DNA from: an uncultured Lachnospiraceae bacterium
Lineage (GTDB): Bacteria; Bacillota; Clostridia; Lachnospirales; Lachnospiraceae
Reading direction: 5' to 3'
Assembly: GCA_910579805.1 (NCBI GenBank)
Contig: CAJTWM010000031.1
Span: forward strand, 1 to 47,243
DNA: 47,243 bases
Below the pieces are notes generated by a model that made no database searches, had not been told where the DNA came from, and saw nothing but the letters and a program-made list of their open reading frames with translations. Below are positions 24,443 through 33,086 of the stretch, in pieces. The number at the start of each line of letters is the position of its first letter. Position 1 is the first letter of the stretch. Made by a program: the position numbers and the translations under genes.

Positions 24443-24964
24443 TTACGAATAGTTAGTTCCGCTGAACGACACTCTATATATAAACTCAGACTCAAACAAT
24501 GCCTGCAGTCTTTCCAATATTTCACCTTTAATTGCTTCCGTATCCGAAAGGATCTCGTCCAATGTATGTTCACTGAATACCTGGAAAATCTCGCTTTCGA
24601 TCAGACCATTCATTTCCGTTATTGTCTCGCTATACTTCTTATAGGCTTTATCCTTTACATTCATGGACAAAGACACATTGGTAAGGTAGTAATGCTGTTC
24701 TCCGTCTTCCCCTATCTTACAAGGTATTGTAAGCTGATTCGGAACATCATATACGGCCGTGTTGGCCATGGAAACTTCGACTTCCTTCTTTGCTTCTTCG
24801 TCTCCGCTCCCCTTTAATTCCAAGTCAAGTACGCTTGCAATATCGTTTACCAAAGCCGTTGTTTTTTTGGAACTCCCCATCACACTGAACATCATAATAG
24901 AAGTTAATACAATATTCACGATCAAAAGTGCAAGGATAATAATAGATATTAAATTCTTTTTCAT
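24443..24964 (-). CDS. fliL: Flagellar basal body-associated protein FliL
   Basis: FliL is a single-pass membrane protein that surrounds or supports the stator. One N-terminal membrane helix (residues about 5-28, LISIIILALLIVNIVLTSIM) is followed by a linker and a periplasmic-side domain with HYYLTNVSLSMNVKDKAYKK and the terminal ALFESEFIYRVSFSGTNYS. 173 residues. Overall sequence is divergent, as is usual for FliL; position between motB and fliM supports the call. Confidence 0.85.
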   Translation of the reverse strand: MKKNLISIIILALLIVNIVLTSIMMFSVMGSSKKTTALVNDIASVLDLELKGSGDEEAKKEVEVSMANTAVYDVPNQLTIPCKIGEDGEQHYYLTNVSLSMNVKDKAYKKYSETITEMNGLIESEIFQVFSEHTLDEILSDTEAIKGEILERLQALFESEFIYRVSFSGTNYS

Positions 24965-25014
24965 ATGTCTTACGTTATCTCCTATTCCTTATTTTTAAAA
25001 CCCTTAATACATAA

Positions 25015-25824
25015 TTACTGGTATGAACTTAATGAATTATATATGCGTATTTCTACTCTTCTATTCTTAGCTCTTCCCTCCGGCGTCGAGTTATCGGCAA
25101 TCGGAACATATTCCCCTCTTCCTGCATGCTTGATCCCCGCCGGATCCAAATTAGTATTGCTTATCACATAATTAAATACCGACAAAGCACGGCCGTTACT
25201 GAGTTCGTCGTTATTGGAATACTTTGCGCCGGACATCGGTACATTGTCCGTATGTCCTTCTATTTCTATCACACCCGAAGAATATCTTTCCAAAATAACT
25301 CCCACTTTATCCAAAATAGGAAGGGCATTCTCCTTCAGTTCCACGCTTCCGGAATCAAACAGCACCGCACCGTTTAAAGTAAGCTGCACAAACTGGGAAT
25401 TAAATTCAATTTCCACATCACCGGAAAGATTATTTTCCATGACCGCTTCTTCCACCAGTTCGGCCAGTTCTTCTGATGCCTCTAACTGCGCCTCTTCCAC
25501 CTTATTCTGTATCTCGTCAAAGTTATCCGCGCTTTCTTCGTTATCGGCCGTCTTTCCCGTACTGTTTATGTATTTGTCAAGCTCGTTCAACTGGCTCACG
25601 CCGTTACTAACCAAAATGCCATCACCTATCGCGCTTGCCCCTCCCGAAAAAATACTGAAGGATGAATTAAAGGACTGTGCGATCTCCTCCCATTTATCCT
25701 CTTGGATCGTAGCAGATGCAAATAACAATACGAAGAAACACAAAAGCAGATTCATCAGATCGGCGAAAGTATCTTTCCAAAGCGCTGGTGGTGGAGCATC
25801 ATCTTCTCTACGCTTTTTAGCCAT
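25015..25824 (-). CDS. motB: Flagellar motor stator protein MotB
   Basis: MotB anchors the stator to peptidoglycan and carries the proton or sodium path. The plug and membrane helix contain the ion-binding Asp in KDTFADLMNLLLCFFVLLFA. The OmpA-like domain shows VIEIEGHTDNVPMSG and SNGRALSVFNYVI, with GRGEYVPIADNSTPEGRAKN. About 269 residues. ATG at 25824 overlaps the motA stop by a few bases, so the two subunits are translationally coupled. The second residue of the channel region does not by itself tell proton from sodium use. Confidence 0.96.
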   Translation of the reverse strand: MAKKRREDDAPPPALWKDTFADLMNLLLCFFVLLFASATIQEDKWEEIAQSFNSSFSIFSGGASAIGDGILVSNGVSQLNELDKYINSTGKTADNEESADNFDEIQNKVEEAQLEASEELAELVEEAVMENNLSGDVEIEFNSQFVQLTLNGAVLFDSGSVELKENALPILDKVGVILERYSSGVIEIEGHTDNVPMSGAKYSNNDELSNGRALSVFNYVISNTNLDPAGIKHAGRGEYVPIADNSTPEGRAKNRRVEIRIYNSLSSYQ

Positions 25825-26611
25825 CCATCTCACCTCCGCCTTCTTCTGCTCCCACTCTTTCGCTCGGCGCCAGGAAAGATTTCAGTTTTTCTTCAATAAC
25901 ACGAGGATTCTCTCCTGCCTGTATGGAAAGCAGACCTTCTATCATAATCTCCTTCAGCATAACCTCTCCTGCATTGTTTGCTTTCAATTTATTAGCAACC
26001 GGCGTACAGATCCAGTTTGCAATCAAAGAACCGTACAGGGTAGTAATAAGCGCCGTCGCCATATTAGGTCCGATTGCGGAAGGATCGTCCATCTGCTGTA
26101 ACATGTTTACCAATCCGACAAGGGTACCGATCATACCCCACGCAGGACCCATCGCTGCAACCGACTCCCAAAATCCAATCCTGTCTTTATGGCGTCCCTC
26201 CATACTCATAAGCTCGGTCTCCATGATCGCTCTTACAAGTTCAGGATCCGTACCGTCTACAATAAGAAGAATTCCTTTTTTCAAAAACTCATCATCCAAA
26301 TCGCCTGCCGCTTCTTCCAAAGAAAGCAGACCTTCTTTTCTTGCCACGTTTGACAAATCAATGATCTTTTGGATCATTTCCGCCGTATTGATCGTAGGTA
26401 CCTTAAAAATCAATGTGAAGCTCTTTAATCCTGATACGAACTCCTTTACCTGCATAGATGCCAAAACGCAGCAGAAAGCACCGCCGATTGTGATTGCAAC
26501 GGACGGGATATCAATAAAGTTCGGTATTGAACCAAGACCGCCTGACGTCCAAATTCCCAAAAATACCATCGCAAGACATACTACTAAACCAATAATTGAC
26601 GCTATATCCAT
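25817..26611 (-). CDS. motA: Flagellar motor stator protein MotA
   Basis: MotA forms the ring around MotB that turns the rotor. Four membrane segments over 264 residues. The family block GPAWGMIGTLVGLVNMLQQM is at about 155-175. The cytoplasmic loop has MEGRHKDRIGFWESV; charged rotor-contacting residues lie around FLKKGILLIVDGTD. It follows flbD by 24 bases and overlaps motB. Confidence 0.96.
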   Translation of the reverse strand: MDIASIIGLVVCLAMVFLGIWTSGGLGSIPNFIDIPSVAITIGGAFCCVLASMQVKEFVSGLKSFTLIFKVPTINTAEMIQKIIDLSNVARKEGLLSLEEAAGDLDDEFLKKGILLIVDGTDPELVRAIMETELMSMEGRHKDRIGFWESVAAMGPAWGMIGTLVGLVNMLQQMDDPSAIGPNMATALITTLYGSLIANWICTPVANKLKANNAGEVMLKEIMIEGLLSIQAGENPRVIEEKLKSFLAPSERVGAEEGGGEMDG

Positions 26612-26635
26612 TTAAACTTACCCAATTCTTTTGCA

Positions 26636-26821
26636 CTAATCCGCAAAAATATCCTTTCTGTATGATTTTACTAAATTTTTTATGTCTTGTCTACTTTCTT
26701 TTACAATTATTTTTCTTCCGGTCGTAAAAGAAATAACCGTATCCGGCGTTTCTTCGACAAATTCCATCAAATCAGGATTAATCAGGACTTTTACTCCGTT
26801 TATTTTGGTCACCTCAATCAT
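26636..26821 (-). CDS. flbD: FlbD family flagellar protein
   Basis: A 61-residue protein of the FlbD family (SwrD in Bacillus subtilis), found between flgE and motA/fliL in many Gram-positive operons and linked to stator or swarming power. MIEVTKINGVKVLINPDLME, then TTGRKIIVKES, and IKNLVKSYRKDIF near the end match the family. The ATG at 26821 follows AAAGGGG; the GTG just upstream is less likely. It is the first gene after the internal terminator. Confidence 0.88.
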   Translation of the reverse strand: MIEVTKINGVKVLINPDLMEFVEETPDTVISFTTGRKIIVKESRQDIKNLVKSYRKDIFAD

Positions 26822-26852
26822 CACTAATCCCCTTTACCTTATACAAAAGTAC

Positions 26853-26883
26853 AAAAAGGGAACTAAAAAAATTAGTTCCCTTT
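26853..26883 (-). terminator. Internal terminator between flgE and flbD
   Basis: AAAGGGAACTAA (26855-26866) and TTAGTTCCCTTT (26872-26883) form a perfect 12-bp stem with a five-base loop. On the minus strand it is followed by a short T run (TTTTTG). It begins 24 bases beyond the hook gene stop. Because motA, fliM and the export gate genes lie downstream without an obvious new promoter, it is probably leaky or regulated. Confidence 0.7.
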
Positions 26884-26906
26884 ATGCATTTTTACGTTTT
26901 CCCTCA

Positions 26907-28871
26907 TTATCTCTTCAGATTGGTCAATTCCTCCAGCAATGTATCGGAAACGGTTATGATCCTGCTGTTTGCCTGAAAGCCTCTTTGCGTAGTAATCATT
27001 TCCGTAAACTCGCTTGACAGGTCAACGTTACTCATTTCCAAAGCGCCTGTTGTAATAGAACCTGTACCGTCCGCCGTAATATCCTGACCGATTCCGTCAA
27101 ACTCACCGGAGTTCTGTGTTGCGGAATACAAGTTATCACCCTGCTTCTCAAGACCCGATGCATTGGCAAAAGTCGCTACCGCAATCTGTCCTAAAAGTTT
27201 AGACATACCGTTGTCATAGCTTGCATAAATCTCACCGTTTTGAGAAATAGACACACCCGTCATATCGCCTACTTTACGTCCGCAGCCCAATGCCCCTTTG
27301 GATGCCAGCGTTCCGGAATTACCGCCAAGGGTTGCCACACCGCCGTTATTTTCCTGAGAAGTTCCCGAGAAATCAATATTGATGTCGGAGAAGTTCCCTA
27401 AGTTCGTACCTGTCGGCGTACCCGTTGCAAAATCAAGCAGCACGCTGTTTCCGCCGTCAATATTATCAAACTTACCGTTGCTGGTGTTATAAGTCAATTT
27501 ACAGCCGGCTACCGTCTTATTGGTAACGATCAGCTTACCTGTCTGCGGATCAATTTTAAATTTATTGACTCCTTCGAATATATCCTCCCCGTAAATTGCC
27601 TTCAAATTATCCATGTCAGCCTGTGCAACGGCTGTCTTATCCAATTCTATTGCATTCCCGTTGGCATCCACATAAGTGCCGCCCGGAGCCAGACTGATGG
27701 TCGCATCCGTTGCCGGACCACCGCCGGGAGGAACGATCCCGCCTTTTAAGAACAGGGAATTCACGCTGGTCTGTGACAATGCCGTTCCGTCGGTACTGTA
27801 TAAATTGCCGTTTCCGTCTGCATAATATAATACACTGCCGTCGGTATTCATTACTACCTGTGTCAGATTCACCGCTGCGCCCGTAGCATCTGTGACCGTC
27901 GGCACCGTAACGGTATACTGTGTATTTCCACCGTTTCTGTTGTCCGTATATGTGCCCTGACCGTTATTCACGGTAAGGCCAACCACATCCTGCGTCGGAG
28001 TCGTACCGTTCATATAACCTTCGCTTGTCAGCGTCTTCGGGTTTTTCGTCACTTCACAGTCGCCATCATAGCTGATAGCATCCGATACGTTAACGGTAAT
28101 ACTGCCGCCTAATTTTGCGATATCGTTGATATCGTCTACTCCGTAAACCTCTTTCAAAGACTGATTGTTGGAATCCAAAATATCGTCAAGCTGCGTATAA
28201 TATACGCCGTCGTCCGCCGTCTTATGTACGCTCAGCTTCGCCGTATAACTGTAACCTAAAGCGTCATAGAAACTTAAATTCATGATCTTACCATGGGAAC
28301 TGTTGATATCGCTGTCATTCTTATCGCAGAAACCTGAAATATAAGCCTCCGTAGTAGCCTCAGGGGGATAAGTAAGGTTTGCTTCGCTCATAATACGAAG
28401 AGCAGATACCGTATCCTTCTTTACTTTTCCCGTTTCCGGATCTACCTGCCAGCCCATAACATTGTAACCGTTACTCGTCATGGCAAGGTTACCTGCCGCA
28501 TCTACATAAAAAGAACCGTCCCTTGTAAAGAAGTTCTCCGTACCGTTGCTTACGATAAAAAACGCATCCCCGTTGATCTTTAAATCGAACGGATTTCCCG
28601 TTGTCTGGGTAGAGCCGGGCGTTGTGATCGCAGTATTGATCGCCGCCGACTTAACGCCGAGACCGATCTGTCTTGCGTTGATACCGCCGGAACCGGTCAC
28701 TGCATTCGGTCCTGACGCGCTCTGCGTTGTCTGATACATCAGATCTGCAAATACGATAGATTGTGATTTATATCCGACTGTATTTACGTTTGCAATATTA
28801 TTACCAATAACATCCATCTTGGTCTGGTGTGTTTTTAAACCTGCTACACCAGAAAACAATGATCTCATCAT
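26907..28871 (-). CDS. flgE: Flagellar hook protein FlgE
   Basis: FlgE polymerises into the hook. The N-terminal rod/hook motif (MRSLFSGVAGLKTHQTKMD then NNIANVNTVGYK) and the C-terminal coiled segment (NVDLSSEFTEMITTQRGFQA) form the D0 domains. NPFDLKINGDAFFIVSNG is the FlgE-type F1 region. At 654 residues it is long; the extra length is Thr/Gly/Asn-rich sequence at about 270-480, expected to be surface domains D2/D3. Two ATG codons in tandem at 28871 and 28868 follow AAGGAGGTC. A terminator follows it. Confidence 0.93.
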   Translation of the reverse strand: MMRSLFSGVAGLKTHQTKMDVIGNNIANVNTVGYKSQSIVFADLMYQTTQSASGPNAVTGSGGINARQIGLGVKSAAINTAITTPGSTQTTGNPFDLKINGDAFFIVSNGTENFFTRDGSFYVDAAGNLAMTSNGYNVMGWQVDPETGKVKKDTVSALRIMSEANLTYPPEATTEAYISGFCDKNDSDINSSHGKIMNLSFYDALGYSYTAKLSVHKTADDGVYYTQLDDILDSNNQSLKEVYGVDDINDIAKLGGSITVNVSDAISYDGDCEVTKNPKTLTSEGYMNGTTPTQDVVGLTVNNGQGTYTDNRNGGNTQYTVTVPTVTDATGAAVNLTQVVMNTDGSVLYYADGNGNLYSTDGTALSQTSVNSLFLKGGIVPPGGGPATDATISLAPGGTYVDANGNAIELDKTAVAQADMDNLKAIYGEDIFEGVNKFKIDPQTGKLIVTNKTVAGCKLTYNTSNGKFDNIDGGNSVLLDFATGTPTGTNLGNFSDINIDFSGTSQENNGGVATLGGNSGTLASKGALGCGRKVGDMTGVSISQNGEIYASYDNGMSKLLGQIAVATFANASGLEKQGDNLYSATQNSGEFDGIGQDITADGTGSITTGALEMSNVDLSSEFTEMITTQRGFQANSRIITVSDTLLEELTNLKR

Positions 28872-28957
28872 AATTAAATGACCTCCTTCTTACTACCAAC
28901 CAAGAGCCGCATCTGCTTCTTCTGTCATTCCAAAGCACTGCCTCCATAAAGGTCCGG

Positions 28958-29356
28958 CTAAATGATCACGGCGCCGTCTATGTTGGTATAAACATTTTTC
29001 TCTGTCTCTGTCTGGCTCATAGCCGTTATCACGGTGTTACTCGGAACATTCACAATAAATGCCAATTCGTCCATAAGCACCAAAGATTCCCTGATTCCTT
29101 TTTCACCCGCTTTTGCAGTCCCTTCGCTTAAACGTCTGAGCTGTCCGTCGGTAAGCTCAATCTTACGGTCTGCAAGTCTGTTTGCCGCATGTTTTGAAAA
29201 TTTTAATGCCGCACTTTCTTCCTGTTCCGCAGTCCGTTCTAAAATTTCACGAAAGGAAAACTCGCTTTTTTCGCTGCCGGCCGGATTCTTAGGCCTGCTT
29301 AAATATTGATCCTGCAGCTGCTCAATGGAAAGGAACTGCCCGTTTTGTATTTTCAT
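28958..29356 (-). CDS. Flagellar operon protein, TIGR02530 type
   Basis: A 132-residue soluble protein. The pattern LKFSKHAANRLADRKIELTD, later LVLMDELAFIVNVPSNTVIT and ending NIDGAVII, matches the conserved small protein encoded between flgD and flgE in Firmicutes (TIGR02530 family). Its function is not established; a role in hook assembly or regulation is assumed from position. Spacing is 54 bases after flgD and about 86 before flgE. Confidence 0.8.
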   Translation of the reverse strand: MKIQNGQFLSIEQLQDQYLSRPKNPAGSEKSEFSFREILERTAEQEESAALKFSKHAANRLADRKIELTDGQLRRLSEGTAKAGEKGIRESLVLMDELAFIVNVPSNTVITAMSQTETEKNVYTNIDGAVII

Positions 29357-29410
29357 GTCTACCTCCTCCTTGAGTTCTATGATAACTATCGATTTTGCAC
29401 GTCCCTGTGC

Positions 29411-30151
29411 CTATTTATCTCCCGTACTTCCTTCCGTTTTATCCGGATCCGTACTATCCGGCTTATTTTCGTCTTCCGGTTTGTTAGTTCCGTCGCCGTT
29501 TACTGCTTCGCTTAATTTAATCAATAACTGCATTCTCTCATAGTAATCTTTGATCTTCTTTTCTGTTTCTTCCGCAATAAAGGTCTTCTCATAATCGTTC
29601 ATTTCACTAAAGATCTTGTAGATATTCTCTACCTTTTCTCTCTCGCCCAATGACAGATTGTTAAGGGACGGAAGCATATTCAAAGCCACTGACAGATCGT
29701 ATGCCTTATTGTACGCGTCATAATATTCTTCATCAACTACCGTATCCAGATCGTCTAAAGAATACAGTTTTTCATTGATGGAAAGGTATGCCTTACCGCC
29801 TTCATAATAAACGCTGTCTACTTTTCCTGCCGCATAAGTCGGGTTTCCGGCGCTGTCGGTGGTTCTTACATATACGGTTTTACCCACAAGACCGGACGCT
29901 CTTGTTAAATCCATAGCAGCCGACATATTCTGCATCTGCTCCAATTCTGAGAAGGTCGCAAACTGAGAAATATATTCCGTATTGGACGTCGGTTCCAAAG
30001 GATCCTGATATTTCATCTGCGCTACTAAAAGCTGCAAAAACGCCTCTTTATCCAAGCTGGATCCGGATTTTTCTTTTAACGCCTTATCGATAGACTGCTG
30101 TGACTGGGACTCCACGATCTTTCCGTTTTCTACCTGTGCTACATATGCCAT
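29411..30151 (-). CDS. flgD: Flagellar hook capping protein FlgD
   Basis: FlgD caps the growing hook. The N-terminal signature LDKEAFLQLLVAQMKYQDPL followed by EPTSNTEYISQFATFSELEQ is diagnostic. A beta-rich middle domain (VGKTVYVRTTDSAGNPTYAA) follows. The C-terminal 90 residues are a non-standard Glu/Lys-rich helix and a Asp/Pro/Glu-rich tail ending KPDSTDPDKTEGSTGDK, longer than the Bacillus protein. Confidence 0.93.
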   Translation of the reverse strand: MAYVAQVENGKIVESQSQQSIDKALKEKSGSSLDKEAFLQLLVAQMKYQDPLEPTSNTEYISQFATFSELEQMQNMSAAMDLTRASGLVGKTVYVRTTDSAGNPTYAAGKVDSVYYEGGKAYLSINEKLYSLDDLDTVVDEEYYDAYNKAYDLSVALNMLPSLNNLSLGEREKVENIYKIFSEMNDYEKTFIAEETEKKIKDYYERMQLLIKLSEAVNGDGTNKPEDENKPDSTDPDKTEGSTGDK

Positions 30152-30175
30152 GATCTTTCTCCTTTCTGCATATCA

Positions 30176-31627
30176 TTATGCCAAATAATCTACGCTGTTA
30201 CCATTCCTCGCCATCATATCAACGGCAAGTTTCTCCGCTTCTTCCAATTCTTCTTCCTCTGCGGATTCCAAATCTCTTAAATTGATCCGGCGGATATTTT
30301 TCTTTTTAGCTTCTTCCGAAGAACTGCCGTTTCCGTTTTGGCCCTGTTCCATATTTCTGTCAAAATGCTGGGCCGCCACATTGACCTCTACGGCCTCTAC
30401 TTTGATTCCCTGATCGTTTAGGCTCTGCTGCAGTGAAGCAAGCTGTCCTTCGATCGCATTTTTTACTGCCTCGTTCTGAGCCGTAAACTGTGCCGTAAGG
30501 ATTCCGTCTTTTGCCGCGATATGGATGTTTAAAGTTCCAAGGCTCTCCGGATGGAGCTGCATCTCTAAGCTGGTCGTATCAGCTTTAACCTGAACCTTCA
30601 TATAGTCCATGATCTGATCCATCAGATCCCGTACCTGCGCATCCGCCAAGGGAAGTTCCGCGTCAGCCTGAACCTGAGGCGTTTCCTGTCCCTGTGCTAT
30701 ATTCTGCAGCACCAGATTGGAACTTTGCATATCTTTGCCGCCCTGCTCGTTCTGTCCTTCTTTCCCATCGTTCTGCATCATGTCTTCGCCTGCATTCCGC
30801 TCTGTTAAAGGACTGCTCTCCTGTGTGATCGCTGCGGCGCCGGTCTTTGCGTCCGTTTCAACAACCGCCTTGATCTCCTCACCGTTCTTCGTAATCGTCA
30901 CAACCGCTTTTTCCGGTCTTTCCTTTTGTTCCACCGTTTCCTCGCCGCCTGCGCCTTCAAGAACAGGTGTTATTTCTTCCATTCCTTCTACAGCGCCCCC
31001 GGCTGCCTCCCGTTGTGCAAGCTGTTCGATGCATTCCTGCATCTGCATATCGTTTAAGCCAAAAGCCTCCTTGACCGCCGCTAACTCATCGGATACCATA
31101 CTGACGGTTTCTATGATATTCGCGTATAATTCTTCGTTTGTTGTCAAAGCAAACACATCTGTTTCACCGCTTAAGTTCATCATAAGCTGGGTAAGCTTTG
31201 TCTGATCCAAAAGGCTTACCGCGGTAAGACCTAACGCCTCCATCGCCGCTTCTACCTCTTCTTCCGAAACATCCAGCGCATCCGCTACTTCTTTTACGAC
31301 CTTCTCTGCCGCCTCTTCTACTGCATCCGCTGCATTCTGCAGGGCCTCTTCATCTTTTTGCGTCCCTACACTGTCATTGGTCTTTTCTTTCAGTTTCTGC
31401 GCCGCTTTGGAAGTTTCTTTTTTAATCATGCTATCGGAAGTTCCCGTTTTAGACGGCTCCTTTAACTGCATGACCGCTTCTCCCATCGTTTGGTTCGTAT
31501 TGGTGGTCTTTTGCATAACAGATGAAAAACTGTCCGTTAACGCAGAGGTACTTCCGATACTGTTTAATCCTGTCCGGTTAAACCCATCCATAATGCCTGC
31601 TACGCCCGTTACTGATTTACTTGTCAT
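30176..31627 (-). CDS. fliK: Flagellar hook-length control protein FliK
   Basis: FliK measures hook length and triggers the FlhB switch. The protein of 483 residues is divergent and Glu/Gln/Ala-rich in its first 320 residues, as expected for the exported ruler. The conserved C-terminal domain is clear: LEMQLHPESLGTLNIHIAAK, LTAQFTAQNEAVKNAIEGQL and LQQSLNDQGIKVEAVEVNVA. It lies just before flgD, the typical place. Confidence 0.9.
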   Translation of the reverse strand: MTSKSVTGVAGIMDGFNRTGLNSIGSTSALTDSFSSVMQKTTNTNQTMGEAVMQLKEPSKTGTSDSMIKKETSKAAQKLKEKTNDSVGTQKDEEALQNAADAVEEAAEKVVKEVADALDVSEEEVEAAMEALGLTAVSLLDQTKLTQLMMNLSGETDVFALTTNEELYANIIETVSMVSDELAAVKEAFGLNDMQMQECIEQLAQREAAGGAVEGMEEITPVLEGAGGEETVEQKERPEKAVVTITKNGEEIKAVVETDAKTGAAAITQESSPLTERNAGEDMMQNDGKEGQNEQGGKDMQSSNLVLQNIAQGQETPQVQADAELPLADAQVRDLMDQIMDYMKVQVKADTTSLEMQLHPESLGTLNIHIAAKDGILTAQFTAQNEAVKNAIEGQLASLQQSLNDQGIKVEAVEVNVAAQHFDRNMEQGQNGNGSSSEEAKKKNIRRINLRDLESAEEEELEEAEKLAVDMMARNGNSVDYLA

Positions 31628-31760
31628 CTTTCTCCTCCTTTCTTATGAAATTTTCAAGGTGCACGGTGTTTTTACACCCTCCCCTTATTTATATATAAAA
31701 CAGTTTCCGGCTTTGTGCAAAAATGCCGTCCGTACTCCCGTTTATATATCAAAACATATG

Positions 31761-32621
31761 TTATTTGTCCGGATCCATCAGTCTCGTGATCTTTGCCGCA
31801 ACCGTCGGATCCATCGCCGCAAGAATATTTCCTCTTGCCTCCGGCTCCATTTCACCTAAAATCTTCGCCACCAAATTCAGATTGTTCGTCATTTCTTCGA
31901 AAATGGCCGCCGCCGCCTTCGGTTTCATATCCGAATAAGCCTGCACATATTCCTGAATAGCCGCGTCTTCTTCCAATTGCCCTACAACCTGTTTATACAA
32001 ATATTCCGCATTGGTCGGATCGATACTCTCATAATATTTCTGAAATTCTTCCGGCCCCGGCGCTTTTTCTGCATAGATCACTTCTTCATAAAATTCGTTT
32101 TTGATACGCTCAAACTCTACCTGCTTTTGTTCAAAAGTCTTCAATCTTTCGATCTCCGCCTTCATTTCAGCGATCTGCGTACTGTCGATCTGCGCCTGCG
32201 ACTGCAGTCTTTCCAGTTCCAGTTCCAACTCCTTAATGGTATCTACCGCTTCCCTCAGGCTGGTATAACCATTATACGCTTCCTCCTGCGTCGTTTCTAT
32301 TACCGCGTCTCCCGGAAGAATCCTGTTAACGACCGGCACATCTTTCAAAACCGGCGCAAGTACTTCGGATCCGAAGCCACCTACATCCAGCTTGATCAGC
32401 AGCGCCAAAATCGCAAGCCAGATAATTACGATAAAAATCGTAACAAGCGCTACGGAAAACCCTCCCGTCTCCTCGTCTTCGGTAAGCGCCGCTTCCTGCT
32501 CTGCAATTTCCTTTGCACGCAGCTTCGCTTCCTTACGCTGCGCTTTCTGATCCGCCTTTAGTTTTTTACGCTCGGCGTCTAATTTTTTCTTTTCCGCCTT
32601 TGTGTCCACTGATACATCCAT
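31761..32621 (-). CDS. MotE/YlxF-like membrane protein with MgtE-N-like domain
   Basis: 286 residues: a highly charged Lys/Glu N-terminal cytoplasmic segment, one membrane helix (about residues 55-76, VALVTIFIVIIWLAILALLI), and a coiled coil (about 130-180). The C-terminal domain resembles the MgtE intracellular N domain (DMKPKAAAAIFEEMTNN, ILGEMEPEARGNILAAMDP). This is the YlxF/MotE architecture found between fliJ and fliK in Firmicutes. MotE-type proteins chaperone stator proteins in other phyla; that role here is inference. The ATG at 32621 starts one base after the fliJ stop. Confidence 0.7.
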   Translation of the reverse strand: MDVSVDTKAEKKKLDAERKKLKADQKAQRKEAKLRAKEIAEQEAALTEDEETGGFSVALVTIFIVIIWLAILALLIKLDVGGFGSEVLAPVLKDVPVVNRILPGDAVIETTQEEAYNGYTSLREAVDTIKELELELERLQSQAQIDSTQIAEMKAEIERLKTFEQKQVEFERIKNEFYEEVIYAEKAPGPEEFQKYYESIDPTNAEYLYKQVVGQLEEDAAIQEYVQAYSDMKPKAAAAIFEEMTNNLNLVAKILGEMEPEARGNILAAMDPTVAAKITRLMDPDK

Positions 32622-32622
32622 A

Positions 32623-33078
32623 TTACTGCGTCTCCAATCTCCGCTGACCATAAGTATAACTTGTCAGTTCATCCACTTCCTTGCTCTCTCTGTGATTTTC
32701 TTCCATAAGAAAATCTTCAAAGGACTTTTCTCTCAGTTTTTCTTGTATCTTTCTTTCCTGCATGACTTCCTGCAGACGTATTCTTGCTTTCTCTAATTTT
32801 TCTTCTGCGATCCTGATCTGTCCCTTTTGTTCTTCTATAAAGATATCCATCGTCTGAAGCGCCGTTTTATTATCCTTAAGCTGCTTCACGTTCAAGGAAT
32901 TGTTCCTGAGGCTCCTTCCTTCTTCCAAATAGGCCTCTTTGCGGCTTATCAAAATCTCCAACTTCTCTTCTTCCAGATCCAAAGCATGTTTTGCGCTGGC
33001 AAACTGCATCTTCGCCTGCGTTTCCAGCTTCACCTTTATATCTAAAATACTCTGCATCCGATATATGAACTTAGCCAT
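32623..33078 (-). CDS. fliJ: Flagellar export protein FliJ
   Basis: FliJ is the coiled-coil stalk of the flagellar export ATPase and also helps chaperone export. The whole 151-residue protein is a predicted coiled coil rich in Lys, Glu and Gln, beginning MAKFIYRMQSILDIKVKLET. Sequence is poorly conserved in this family; the size, start and position after fliI make the assignment. Confidence 0.88.
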   Translation of the reverse strand: MAKFIYRMQSILDIKVKLETQAKMQFASAKHALDLEEEKLEILISRKEAYLEEGRSLRNNSLNVKQLKDNKTALQTMDIFIEEQKGQIRIAEEKLEKARIRLQEVMQERKIQEKLREKSFEDFLMEENHRESKEVDELTSYTYGQRRLETQ

Positions 33079-33086
33079 CTAAACAC

